From Lysobacterales bacterium PRO7 (GTDB taxonomy: Bacteria > Pseudomonadota > Gammaproteobacteria > Xanthomonadales > Rhodanobacteraceae): 54,195 nucleotides of DNA. The stretch spans positions 1 through 54,195 of the forward strand of contig QWHH01000017.1 of NCBI GenBank assembly GCA_021404785.1, written 5' to 3'. The translations under genes were made by a program, and so were the position numbers. Shown in pieces: positions 16,438 through 24,471 of the stretch. The notes beneath the pieces are model-generated. The model saw only the letters and a program-made list of their open reading frames with translations, ran no database searches and was not told the DNA's origin. The number at the start of each line of letters is the position of its first letter. Position 1 is the stretch's first letter.

Positions 16438-18021
16438 TCAGCCGCCGTCCTTGAGGATCGCGTCAGCCGCGAGCTTGCCCGGCGCGCCCATCACGCCGCC
16501 GCCCGGATGCGCGCCGGCCGCGCCGAAGTAGTAGCCCGGCAGCGGCGTGCGGAAATCGGCCCACTGCGGCGCGGGTCGGAAGAAGAACAACTGGTGCAGC
16601 AGCAGTTCGCCGTGGAAGATGTTGCCGCCGGTAATGCCGGCAATGCGCTCGATGTCCTTCGGCGTGATCACCTGCTTGCCGACGATGCATTGGCGGATGT
16701 TCGGCGCATATTTCTCGATCGTCGAGATCACCGTCTCGCCGAACGCGTCGCGCTTGGCGTCGTCCCAGCCGCCTTCGATGTCGTACGGCGCGTACTGCAC
16801 GAAGCACGACATCACGTGATGACCCGGCGGCGCCATGTCGCGGTCGATCATCGACGGGATGATCATGTCGATGTACGGGTTCTTCGAGAACTGGCCGTAC
16901 TTGGCCTCGTCGTAGGCGCGCTCGATATAGTCGACGCTCGGGCTGATCGAGATCGCGCCGCGGTGCAGCGGACCTTCGCCGGGCAGGCAGGTGAAGTCCG
17001 GCAGCGCGTTCAGCGCGATGTTGACCTTGCCCGATGAGCCGCGCACGCGGAAACCCTTGATCGACTGTACGAAGTCGTCCGGCAGATGTTTGCCGTCGAC
17101 GAACTGCAGGAACGTGCGCTTTGGGTCGGCCGCGGAGAGCACGATCTTCGCGCGCAACTCGTCGCCGTTCTGCAGCGCCACGCCGGCGGCGACCCCGCCC
17201 TTGACGATAACCTTGTCGACCGGCGCATTCGTGCGGATTTCCACGCCCAAAGCGCGCGCGGAACTGGCAATCGCCGCCGACACGCCACCGGTGCCGTTCT
17301 TGGCGAAGCCCCAGGCGCGAAATGCACCGTCGATCTCACCCATGTAGTGATGCAGCAGCACGTACGCCGTGCCCGGCGAACGTGGGCCGAGGAACGTACC
17401 GATGATGCCGCTCGCCGATTTCGTACCTTTGAGCGGATCGAACTCGAACCACTCGTCGAGCAGGTCGGCCGAGGATTGCGTGACCAGCTTGGCGATGCGA
17501 TACAGCTCCTTTTCGCTCAAGCTGCGCGCGTACTGGCCGAGCTTGAGCAGGCCGAGCAGGTCGCGTGGGCTCAAGCTGGATGGATCAGGCGGCACCATCG
17601 AGATGATCGGCTTGATCGCCTTCGCCGCGCGCGCCATCACCCGCGAGTATTCGTCATAGGCCTCGGCGTCTTTTGGCGAGTGACGATAGACCTCCTGGCG
17701 CGTCAGATCGTGGTCGTCCCAACTGCCCAGGTAATCGCCGTTGTCGAGCGGTGTGACCGTGCTCGGCAGCGGCAGGATCTTCAAGCCGTGCTTTGGTAAT
17801 TCCAGATCGCGGATGATTTCGGGCCGCAGCAGGCTGACGACATAGCTGAACTCGGTGAAGCGATAGCCCGGGAAGATTTCCTCGGTCATCGCCGCGCCGC
17901 CGACGATTTCGCGGCGTTCGAGGATCACGACCTTCTTGCCCGCGCGTGCGAGGTATGAAGCGGCAACCAGGCCGTTGTGGCCCGCGCCGATGACGATGGC
18001 GTCGTATTGGTTGGCGGCCAT
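16438..18021 (-). CDS. NAD(P)/FAD-dependent oxidoreductase, phytoene-desaturase/PYROXD2 type (copy 1)
   Basis: 527 residues with ATG 18021 (528 if GTG 18024 is used). The FAD motif is IGAGHNG at 11-17, then KKVVILERREIVGG. The C-terminus YYFGAAGAHPGGGVMGAPGKLAADAIL matches the PYROXD2-like family. The GcvT-like stop and this start overlap as GTGATG, so coupling holds with either start. It shares the same fold and ends as copy 2 but differs through the middle. The substrate is unknown; the GcvT-like partner suggests a methylated amine or amino-acid-like compound. Confidence 0.9.
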   Translation of the reverse strand: MAANQYDAIVIGAGHNGLVAASYLARAGKKVVILERREIVGGAAMTEEIFPGYRFTEFSYVVSLLRPEIIRDLELPKHGLKILPLPSTVTPLDNGDYLGSWDDHDLTRQEVYRHSPKDAEAYDEYSRVMARAAKAIKPIISMVPPDPSSLSPRDLLGLLKLGQYARSLSEKELYRIAKLVTQSSADLLDEWFEFDPLKGTKSASGIIGTFLGPRSPGTAYVLLHHYMGEIDGAFRAWGFAKNGTGGVSAAIASSARALGVEIRTNAPVDKVIVKGGVAAGVALQNGDELRAKIVLSAADPKRTFLQFVDGKHLPDDFVQSIKGFRVRGSSGKVNIALNALPDFTCLPGEGPLHRGAISISPSVDYIERAYDEAKYGQFSKNPYIDMIIPSMIDRDMAPPGHHVMSCFVQYAPYDIEGGWDDAKRDAFGETVISTIEKYAPNIRQCIVGKQVITPKDIERIAGITGGNIFHGELLLHQLFFFRPAPQWADFRTPLPGYYFGAAGAHPGGGVMGAPGKLAADAILKDGG

Positions 18022-19217
18022 CACTTACGCTTCCATTCCGGTTCATAGAACGGCGTCTTCACCACCGTCGCCGGCGCGTGCAGGCGATGATGTTCGACCG
18101 TCACTTCCATCGCCACGCGTGTGCCCGGCTCAAAGTGCGGCCGCTGCAAATGCGCGAGTGCGATGTATTTCTTCAGCACCGGCGACCAGGTGCTCGTCGA
18201 GGCGTAGCCGATCTGTTTGCCGTTGTGCATCACCGGCAGGCTAGCGCGGATCGCCATGCCGGGAATCTGTGGCGGCAGGCCGACGCTTGCGTAGAGCTTC
18301 TCGAGACCTTCCCATTCGATCTCCAGCCCGACAAGCCTCCATGCCGAGCCTTCCTTGTACTCGCGTTCGAGCGCACGACGACCGACGAAATAGCCGGGCT
18401 TGTCGAGCGCGACGGTCCAGCCCAGGCCCATCTCGAACGGCGTGGATTTCTGGCCCGCAATCCACGCATGGCTCGTCGCCGTGTAGTCGACGTCGATCAT
18501 GAACAGGCCCGCTTCGACGCGCGCCATGTCCATCGCGAGTATCCCGCACGGCACGATGCCGTAATCGCGACCGGCCTCGATCAGCGCATCCCACAGCGTC
18601 AGCGCCTTGTCCGCCGGCATCCAGATTTCATAGCCGAGGTCGCCGGTGTAGCCGGTGCGCGAAATTGTCACCGGCACGCCGGCCAGCTTGGTTTCCGTCA
18701 GGCGGAAGAACTTGAGCTTGTCGAGCGACTTCGCGCAGACCTTGTTGAGGATCGTGCGCGACTTGGGGCCTTGCAGGCTCAGCGCGGCGACCTGGTCGGT
18801 GACTTCGCTGATCGTCACATCCATGCCGACCGCGTTCATCGCCAGCCAGCGCAGCGACGGCTCGGCAGAAGTCAGGCGGAATTTCGTGTCGGACAGCCGC
18901 GAGATCGTGCCGTCGTCGAGCATTTTCCCGTCGTCGTCGCACCAGCCGGTGTAGAACACCTGGCCGACGGCCATCTTCAGCACGTCGCGCGGCGTCATCC
19001 GGTGCAGCAGTTTCGCCGCATCGGGGCCTTCGATGATGTATTTCATCAGCGGCGTGATGTCGATAAGTGCAGCAGCGTCGCGGATGGCCCAGTACTCGCG
19101 ATCGAGCACGAGATCGTACGAACCCGCCACGATGTAGCCGGCCCAGCGCCGCCAGTTCTGCGGCAGGCTGAGTTTCGACGTGCGTTCGTGGAACGGCGTG
19201 CGTTTCAGATCGAACAT
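18021..19217 (-). CDS. GcvT-like aminomethyltransferase-family protein
   Basis: 398 residues of the folate-binding GcvT/YgfZ/DmdA superfamily: YDLVLDREYWAIRDAAALIDIT, VGQVFYTGWCDDDGKMLDDGT, ALSLQGPKSRTIL, SRTGYTGDLGYEIWMPAD and CGILAMDMARVEAGLFMIDVDY. GcvT relatives move one-carbon units to tetrahydrofolate. The genuine glycine-cleavage partners (gcvH, gcvP) are absent, so this is more likely a specialised demethylase or one-carbon enzyme working with the FAD oxidoreductases. It starts 4 nt after the glutathione peroxidase stop. Confidence 0.9.
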   Translation of the reverse strand: MFDLKRTPFHERTSKLSLPQNWRRWAGYIVAGSYDLVLDREYWAIRDAAALIDITPLMKYIIEGPDAAKLLHRMTPRDVLKMAVGQVFYTGWCDDDGKMLDDGTISRLSDTKFRLTSAEPSLRWLAMNAVGMDVTISEVTDQVAALSLQGPKSRTILNKVCAKSLDKLKFFRLTETKLAGVPVTISRTGYTGDLGYEIWMPADKALTLWDALIEAGRDYGIVPCGILAMDMARVEAGLFMIDVDYTATSHAWIAGQKSTPFEMGLGWTVALDKPGYFVGRRALEREYKEGSAWRLVGLEIEWEGLEKLYASVGLPPQIPGMAIRASLPVMHNGKQIGYASTSTWSPVLKKYIALAHLQRPHFEPGTRVAMEVTVEHHRLHAPATVVKTPFYEPEWKRK

Positions 19218-19221
19218 GAAG

Positions 19222-19701
19222 TCACAACGCCGCCGCGATGTCTTTCTCGATTTTTTCCGGCGTATCTGTGGGTGCGTAGCGTGTCACCACCTTGCCGTCT
19301 GCATCGACCAGGAACTTGGTGAAGTTCCACTTGATCGATTCGCTGCCGAGCAGGCCCTTGGCCTGGGACTTAAGGTATTTGTACAACGGATGCGCATTCG
19401 CGCCGTTGACCTCGACCTTGGCGAACATCGGAAACTTCACGTCGTAGGTGAGCGCGCAGAAGTTTTTGATTTCGGCCTCGTCGCCGGGCTCCTGATGACC
19501 GAACTGATCGCACGGGAAACCCAGCACGACGACGCCCTTGTCCTTGAACCTTTCGTACAGCGCTTCGAGTCCGGTGTATTGCGGCGTGAATCCGCACTTG
19601 CTGGCGACATTGACCACGAGCAGGGTCTTGCCCTTGTAGGCGGACAGTTTCTGCTCGTCGCCGTCGATGGTCCTGGCGGAAAAATCGTAGACGCTGGTCA
19701 T
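19222..19701 (-). CDS. Glutathione peroxidase family thiol peroxidase
   Basis: 159 residues. The peroxidatic Cys is in NVASKCGFTPQYTGLEAL (about residue 36), with FPCDQFGHQEPG and the WNFTKFLVD Trp region. It uses Cys, not selenocysteine, and resembles bacterial BtuE/BsaA enzymes that usually take electrons from thioredoxin. GGAG precedes the ATG. It heads the GPx-gcvT-like-FAD-FAD-lipoprotein operon, 40 bp after ctaB, so read-through from ctaB is possible. Confidence 0.95.
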   Translation of the reverse strand: MTSVYDFSARTIDGDEQKLSAYKGKTLLVVNVASKCGFTPQYTGLEALYERFKDKGVVVLGFPCDQFGHQEPGDEAEIKNFCALTYDVKFPMFAKVEVNGANAHPLYKYLKSQAKGLLGSESIKWNFTKFLVDADGKVVTRYAPTDTPEKIEKDIAAAL

Positions 19702-19741
19702 GGCGTTGCTCCAGAACGTATTGATGCGGCAGTTTAACGCG

Positions 19742-20653
19742 TCATCCGATCCGGTGCAGATCCATCACCGTGCGCCGCAACGGCGTCGAATCGATGTAGT
19801 GATCGACCAGCATGAAGGCGAACAGCGCCATCAGGTAGATGATCGAATAATTGAACACGCGCATGGCGAAGCGCTCGTCCGGCGGATCGAGCAGCTTGAC
19901 CGCGTAGTAGACGAATCCCGCGCCGAGCACGAGCGCGCCGCCAAGGTAGAACAGGCCGCTCATGCCGGCCAGGTACGGCAGCAGGGTCACGATGACGAGC
20001 AGCACGGTGTAGAACAACACATGCCAGCGCGTGTATTGAACGCCATGCGTGACCGGCAGCATCGGCACCTGCGCACGCGAGTAGTCGTCACGGCGGAAGA
20101 TCGCCAACGCCCAGAAATGCGGCGGCGTCCATACGAAGATGATCAGCACCAGCAACAACGCGAAGGGATGCACCTCGTTGGTCACCGCCGCCCAGCCGAG
20201 CAATGGCGGCACCGCGCCGGCGATGCCGCCGATGACGATGTTCTGCGGCGTGGCACGCTTGAGGAACGCCGTGTAGACCACGGCGTAGCCGATCAGTCCG
20301 GCGAACGTGAGCGCGGCGGTGAGCGGATTGACGAAAACGACCAACACTACCATCGACAGCATGCCGATCAGGCTCGCGAACACGAATACCTGCATCGAAT
20401 TCAGGTGCCCGGTCGCCAGCGGCCGGTGCGCTGTGCGCGCCATCACCTTGTCGATGCGGCGGTCGATGAGCTGGTTGAACGCCGCGGCGGACGAGGACGC
20501 CAGCCAGATGCCGAGCGTGCCGAAGACCAGCGCGCGCCACGGCGGCAGGCCGGGCACGGCGAGGAACATGCCGATCACGGCGCAGAACACCAGCAACGCG
20601 ACGATGCGCGGCTTGGTCAGTTCCCAGTATTCGTGGGCCACATCAAATTTCAT
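19742..20653 (-). CDS. ctaB: Protoheme IX farnesyltransferase (heme O synthase)
   Basis: 303-residue UbiA-family membrane prenyltransferase with about nine transmembrane segments. It adds farnesyl to heme b to make heme o for the aa3 oxidase. The Asp-rich motif [20 protein letters not shown] and the second loop [15 protein letters not shown] are intact. Start ATG 20653 gives [18 protein letters not shown]; the longer frame to 20713 is unlikely. Oddly, another ctaB start coding [17 protein letters not shown] lies at 23454 beside ctaA, and the DNA between the two is foreign-looking. This gene seems to have received a new 5' end. Confidence 0.95.
   Translation of the reverse strand: MKFDVAHEYWELTKPRIVALLVFCAVIGMFLAVPGLPPWRALVFGTLGIWLASSSAAAFNQLIDRRIDKVMARTAHRPLATGHLNSMQVFVFASLIGMLSMVVLVVFVNPLTAALTFAGLIGYAVVYTAFLKRATPQNIVIGGIAGAVPPLLGWAAVTNEVHPFALLLVLIIFVWTPPHFWALAIFRRDDYSRAQVPMLPVTHGVQYTRWHVLFYTVLLVIVTLLPYLAGMSGLFYLGGALVLGAGFVYYAVKLLDPPDERFAMRVFNYSIIYLMALFAFMLVDHYIDSTPLRRTVMDLHRIG
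20601..20623. repeat. Left 23-bp direct repeat (within ctaB codons)
   Basis: 23 nt starting ACGATGCGCGGC are identical to 23405-23427 in the same orientation. They encode the ELTKPRIV region of CtaB. They bound the lower-GC island. Confidence 0.9.
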
Positions 20654-20730
20654 AGGACGAGATGTATCTACTTTTCCAACCCTGCGAAAGATCCCACAGG
20701 CGATCTCAATCACCGAGTGCGCTCATTACA

Positions 20731-21933
20731 TTACACACCGGCGAATGACAGCTGAAGCTGAAATGCAATGGCCATCAATGCGAATAGCACGCTCGATACA
20801 ACCAGATATACGCGCTCAACCCGCTGATTCTTCAACGCGTAGCCTATTCCAATTGCCAACGGGAATAGACCCATTCCGTAACGCGACATCGAGGCGATCG
20901 ATCCTGTCAGAGCCGGAACAATCAAACCCAAAACCAGAAATAACCCAAGCCAACGTTGACCGCGTCGAAATGCCAGCCAGTACGACGTAGCCATTCCTAC
21001 AACGAACACAAGGAAGTTCAAATGACGGAGATTTCCGTCTGACGCCAATACCCAAGGTTTAGCCAAAACAACGCCCAACGCCTTGATCGGAAGCTCAAAG
21101 TGACGGCCCCAAACACTTTGCAGGTCGACAAAGGCAAGCGCGTCGCCAGAAGCTCGGTAAAGCATTCCCATGAAAACGACCAGACCGAGCGGCATCAGTC
21201 CCACGACAATCCATGCCCGGCGCGGCACTTCGTTGCGCTTTTCCCAAAGCCACAAGAGGAGCGCCATGACAAGAAACAGTCCTGCCAAACGGCATGCGCA
21301 GGCAGCAATGCCAAGCAACGCTCCCCACGACCATTGACGCGCAAGTATCGCGTAGGCGGTCGCCGCGGTCACCAACACGAACAGCGACTCGCTCCACGGC
21401 ATAGAGAAAAAATAGCTGGTCGGAAAAAACCCGAGCGCGAGCACCGCGCGATCTGCAACAACTGCCTCGTATCCGAGCGCGCTGCACAAGCGATGCAGCA
21501 TTACCAGGGCCAGCAGGAAATAAACGTTGGCGAGCACGATGCCGACCATTGGACTCGACCCGAACCAAGGCGTTAGCGCACGCCAGATCATCGGATGCAG
21601 TGGGAACGATGCCCAATTGGTGACGCGACTCGTATCGAACGATCGTACCTCATAGCCACCCTGCGCGATGCCGTAGTACAACCCGCCGTCATTGTAGACC
21701 GCCATCCGATCAAGGTCCTTCAGAACCGTTTCGGAGTGGAGTTCGATAAATGGCGCACCGATTCGATGGTTCGTCCCGGAATCAATCTCGAGGCCGGCAA
21801 CCGACGCCCAAATCAAAAATAAGAGTAATCGCGAGCACACAAAAACCGTAGACGCGATCATTGCTGCACGCTTCCAGTCAGTACTTGCAATTCGCAGTGA
21901 GGAATTACTCGGAATCATACGATCTTCAAGCAT
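20731..21933 (-). CDS. PIG-V/mannosyltransferase-like integral membrane glycosyltransferase
   Basis: 400 residues with about ten hydrophobic segments. A first-loop motif DGGLYYGIAQGGY (compare D..HYL.IA..GY) and FFPTSYFFSMPWSESLFVLV fit the PIG-V/GT-C family that transfers sugars from polyprenyl-phosphate donors across the membrane. Codon use is less GC-biased than the flanking cox genes, suggesting transfer. GTG 21936 and ATG 21918 are alternative starts. It precedes ctaB by 77 nt on the same strand and may now provide read-through to it. Donor and acceptor are unknown. Confidence 0.75.
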   Translation of the reverse strand: MLEDRMIPSNSSLRIASTDWKRAAMIASTVFVCSRLLLFLIWASVAGLEIDSGTNHRIGAPFIELHSETVLKDLDRMAVYNDGGLYYGIAQGGYEVRSFDTSRVTNWASFPLHPMIWRALTPWFGSSPMVGIVLANVYFLLALVMLHRLCSALGYEAVVADRAVLALGFFPTSYFFSMPWSESLFVLVTAATAYAILARQWSWGALLGIAACACRLAGLFLVMALLLWLWEKRNEVPRRAWIVVGLMPLGLVVFMGMLYRASGDALAFVDLQSVWGRHFELPIKALGVVLAKPWVLASDGNLRHLNFLVFVVGMATSYWLAFRRGQRWLGLFLVLGLIVPALTGSIASMSRYGMGLFPLAIGIGYALKNQRVERVYLVVSSVLFALMAIAFQLQLSFAGV

Positions 21934-22060
21934 CACTTCAGTCCGTTCGAACAGAGATTTTCATAACAGTGCGCACGCACGAATAATTGGTGGAAGTCTT
22001 TCACCAACATGTATCGCCGTTGCTCCACGGTAAGTCAATTCGTGACGCATTTCACAGTAC

Positions 22061-22072
22061 CCCCCCCCCCCA
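22061..22072. repeat. Homopolymeric C12 tract
   Basis: Twelve consecutive C in an otherwise AT-rich intergenic region, about 210 bp upstream of the hydrolase-like gene and 130 bp upstream of the glycosyltransferase. Tracts like this are prone to slippage. Confidence 0.95.
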
Positions 22073-22210
22073 AACTAGATTAGTCTAAAACATCCTTTTT
22101 GCTTTTTCTCAAACCTAGGATGAAAAAAACTCGAAATACTAATGCAATCCATTCTACTCGCGGGACGGACAATCGTGTTCTATCGGTTTTGGATTCGCCT
22201 GACGCAGTTT

Positions 22211-22255
22211 CAATTCGTGAATTGCTAGAACAAAGTATTCACAATCCACGATTGT
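22211..22255. promoter_or_regulatory. Paired palindromes upstream of the hydrolase-like gene
   Basis: CAATTCGTGAATTG (22211-22224) is a perfect 6-bp palindrome about a GT centre. ACAAT-ccacg-ATTGT (22241-22255) follows. Both sit 27-71 bp before the start codon, where a regulator could bind. No regulator gene is visible in the island. Confidence 0.35.
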
Positions 22256-22281
22256 ATTGACTTTACAACGGAGTACAAGTG

Positions 22282-23271
22282 ATGGCCAGAATCAAATTGT
22301 TATTCACATTAAGTATTTCTCTCTTCGTCATTTATGCGCATGCACAAGTAGCATCGGGGATATCAAGAGGAGGAAGTAATTTCAATTGGTACACTGTCGT
22401 CAATTGTGATCGCGAACCATATGGAGTGATTGTAAATTACAACACGCAAACTACTGGTATTCGGGCAGAACTCGGAAAGATCAGAAATGCTGGCCAAAAC
22501 AATCTGCGATTGATGTTATTTTTCGGTCACGGGCTCAGCTCCGGGACACTAATGGACTCGACCGGCGGTGCGCTTTCAGCACAAAATACGGCTAATCTCA
22601 ATGGCCTTCTAAGGGATATTTATAATTACGGTTTCAGTGAAGTCGAGATTTCTTTTTCGCCGCAAGGACCCAACGACCCTAATCAATGGGCCTCGTTGAA
22701 CACCACCATGGCTGCGGAAAATTGGAGTGTAATAAATTCTGTGCATCAGGGCATACAGAACCCAGGCTTGTATCGCATTTATTACGACCTGGGTAATGAA
22801 ATGATGACAAATAGTCAGAGCAATGCTCGCTACAGGTACATGAAATACATTTGGCCGAAATACTATTCCCTGTATTCGAATCTATATGATACTGTCGGAT
22901 TCAGCTTTGCGTCTGCCGAGATCAACGCTATCAGCAACATGGGCGCGATTTACGGTCACTACTCATACCCGGTGATGGCTGACGTTCACATTTACCCTTA
23001 TGGCGGCAACTCTGCGGCTGACATCCTTTATGCCGCTGCGCATAATCTTGCAACAATTGGTCCTGTGTCTGGAGGGTATCGTTTTGTAATCGGCGAAGCC
23101 AATTTCAATAATGCCACTGATGCTGCATCCATGGCACTGGAGCTCAATTCCTTGTCGTCTCACGACAGTAAACCATTTTATCTGATGCAATGGCCAATCG
23201 ACCCTGCCAGTCCAAACTGCCCGGTCGCGGATGTCTCGCCATTCAACAATTATATCGCTCACGGTTTCTAA
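22282..23271 (+). CDS. Secreted glycoside-hydrolase-like (TIM-barrel, clan A style) protein
   Basis: 329 residues with signal peptide cleaved near AHA-Q (about 21-22). The chain has the look of a (beta/alpha)8 glycosidase: LRLMLFFGHGLSSGTLMD, a conserved-looking acid/base candidate E173 in YYDLGNEMM, VMADVHIYPYGG, and a nucleophile candidate E272 in RFVIGEANFN, ending YLMQWPIDP. No specific GH family is assigned. Base composition is markedly AT-rich, with many AAT, ATT and TTA codons unlike the neighbours, so it is probably acquired. GGAG stands 8 nt before ATG 22282; GTG 22279 is possible. Confidence 0.7.
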   Translation: MARIKLLFTLSISLFVIYAHAQVASGISRGGSNFNWYTVVNCDREPYGVIVNYNTQTTGIRAELGKIRNAGQNNLRLMLFFGHGLSSGTLMDSTGGALSAQNTANLNGLLRDIYNYGFSEVEISFSPQGPNDPNQWASLNTTMAAENWSVINSVHQGIQNPGLYRIYYDLGNEMMTNSQSNARYRYMKYIWPKYYSLYSNLYDTVGFSFASAEINAISNMGAIYGHYSYPVMADVHIYPYGGNSAADILYAAAHNLATIGPVSGGYRFVIGEANFNNATDAASMALELNSLSSHDSKPFYLMQWPIDPASPNCPVADVSPFNNYIAHGF

Positions 23272-23284
23272 TTTTCCGACGGGG

Positions 23285-23319
23285 GCGGTTGCATAGTTGC
23301 GCAACCGCTCTTTGGTTTT
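23285..23319 (+). terminator. Intrinsic terminator of the hydrolase-like gene
   Basis: GCGGTTGC (23285-23292) pairs with GCAACCGC (23301-23308) around 8 nt and is followed by a T-rich stretch (TCTTTGGTTTT), 13 bp after the stop. Confidence 0.75.
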
Positions 23320-23328
23320 CATCCAAAA

Positions 23329-23454
23329 TTATTTGGCCGACAAGCCGCCAAATCTAGATGCGTACGACACACTTCGGGTTTGCGCGCAACCATACCAAAA
23401 GACCACGATGCGCGGCTTGGTCAGTTCAAGGTATTGGCGGGCGATGGCGATCAT
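23329..23454 (-). pseudogene. Decapitated ctaB 5' fragment next to ctaA
   Basis: ATG 23454 opens a 41-codon frame. Its first 18 residues, [18 protein letters not shown], are a typical heme O synthase start. From residue 19 on (FWYGCAQTR...) the sequence is unrelated and stops at 23329-23331. It lies 9 nt after the ctaA stop, where an intact ctaB would be expected. Homology to ctaB ends at the island border near 23405. It is best read as the original ctaB start, cut off by the island. Confidence 0.8.
23405..23427. repeat. Right 23-bp direct repeat (in the ctaB relic)
   Basis: Identical to 20601-20623, same orientation. Beyond it the two ctaB starts diverge but stay alignable (GTATT and GGGC blocks), showing homologous rather than duplicated sequence. 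Confidence 0.9.
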
Positions 23455-23463
23455 GCGATCAGT

Positions 23464-24471
23464 CTAGCGTGGCGCCGGGCGCAGGCGCACGGCCAGCGCA
23501 AGCAGCGCGAACAGCAGCAGCGCGGCGCCGAAGTTGTGCGCGGCGGCCACCGGCAATGGCAGTGCGAACATGACATTACTTATCCCCAAGCACACCTGCG
23601 CGATCAACAGCGCGCCGACGGCGATGCCGTAGCCGCGTAATGCCGGGACGCGCGCGGTGCGGATCGCGAGCGGCAGCACATGCGCGAACACGACCAGCGC
23701 ACCGATGCGATGCACCATCTGGATCGCCACGCGCGCGGGCCCATCAAGCACGCCGCCTTCGTAATCCACGCCGATGTGACGCAGCACGATGAAGGCCTGG
23801 TGGAAATCCATCGCCGGCCACCATTGCATGAGGCAGGTCGGGAAATCCGTGCCGCAGGACAGCGCGGCGTAGTTGCTGCTGGTCCAGCCGCCGAGCGCGA
23901 TCTGGAGGGCGACGAGCACGATGCCGGCAATCGTCATCCGACGCAGACTCGGCGCATCCACTCGCGTCGTTGCGTCCAGACTCAAGCGCAATGCCGTGTA
24001 GGCAAGCAGCGCGAACATCGCCATGCCGCCGACCAGGTGTGACGTCACCACCAGCGGCAGCAGCTTCCACGTCACCGTCCACATGCCGAGTGCGGCCTGG
24101 AAGAAGATGAATCCGGTAGCGGCGTAGGAAACCAGCGCGAGCCGGCCGATTTCGCGCCGGCGAACCCAGGCCCACGCCGCCAGCGCGAACGTGAGCAGAC
24201 TCAGCACGCCGACCAGGATGCGGTGCACTTGCTCGCGCCAGGCCTTGTCGGCCTCGAACGGGCGCTGCGGGAAATTCGCGTCGGCATGCGCGATCTCGTG
24301 CGCGTGCACCGGCCAGGTCAGTTTGCCGTAGCAGGTCGGCCAATCCGGGCACGACAGGCCTGCGTTGGACAGGCGCACGAACGCGCCGAACACGATCACG
24401 ACGAGGGAAAAGGCAGCGGCGGCCCAGGCCAGGCGCCGCATTCCGGATAGCGGGAAGCGAAGGATGGCCAT
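23464..24471 (-). CDS. ctaA: Heme A synthase (COX15/CtaA)
   Basis: 335 residues with eight transmembrane segments. It oxidises the C8 methyl of heme o to make heme a. Signatures are GAFVRLSNAGLSCPDWPTCYG, HRILVGVL, SHLVGGMAMF and HRIGALVVFAH, including the paired heme-ligand His. The ATG shares a base with the stop of the upstream gene (TGATG). The stop is followed 9 nt later by the truncated ctaB. Confidence 0.96.
   Translation of the reverse strand: MAILRFPLSGMRRLAWAAAAFSLVVIVFGAFVRLSNAGLSCPDWPTCYGKLTWPVHAHEIAHADANFPQRPFEADKAWREQVHRILVGVLSLLTFALAAWAWVRRREIGRLALVSYAATGFIFFQAALGMWTVTWKLLPLVVTSHLVGGMAMFALLAYTALRLSLDATTRVDAPSLRRMTIAGIVLVALQIALGGWTSSNYAALSCGTDFPTCLMQWWPAMDFHQAFIVLRHIGVDYEGGVLDGPARVAIQMVHRIGALVVFAHVLPLAIRTARVPALRGYGIAVGALLIAQVCLGISNVMFALPLPVAAAHNFGAALLLFALLALAVRLRPAPR

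Larger units (their letters stand above)
21934..22281. promoter_or_regulatory. AT-rich divergent intergenic region
   Basis: 348 bp without a credible ORF between the divergent glycosyltransferase and hydrolase-like genes. It holds a C12 run (22061-22072), the palindrome at 22211-22224 and a small inverted repeat at 22241-22255. GGAG at 22270-22273 is the ribosome binding site of the hydrolase-like gene. I cannot fix a promoter confidently. Confidence 0.5.
20601..23427. mobile_element. Low-GC island inserted at the 5' end of ctaB, flanked by 23-bp repeats
   Basis: The segment between the two identical 23-mers carries a new ctaB 5' end, a PIG-V-like glycosyltransferase, a 348-bp AT-rich gap with a C12 tract, and a glycoside-hydrolase-like gene. 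GC and codon use fall clearly below the flanks, most strongly from about 21950 to 23390. Deleting one repeat plus the island would restore ctaA-ctaB with 9 nt between them. No integrase or transposase is visible, so it could be a remnant of an integrative element or the product of recombination with foreign DNA. Confidence 0.6.

Noticed and set aside
14922-18021. Carotenoid biosynthesis cluster
   Set aside because: The two FAD enzymes resemble phytoene desaturases, but no crtB, crtE or crtY is near and the C-termini fit the PYROXD2-like group.
18021-19217. Bona fide glycine-cleavage T protein
   Set aside because: gcvH and gcvP are absent and the neighbours are FAD oxidoreductases, so only the superfamily is claimed.
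18078-19322. 414-codon plus-strand frame opposite the GcvT-like gene
   Set aside because: Shadow frame without motifs.
19700-20755. 351-codon plus-strand frame opposite ctaB
   Set aside because: His/Arg/Gln-rich antisense of a membrane protein gene.
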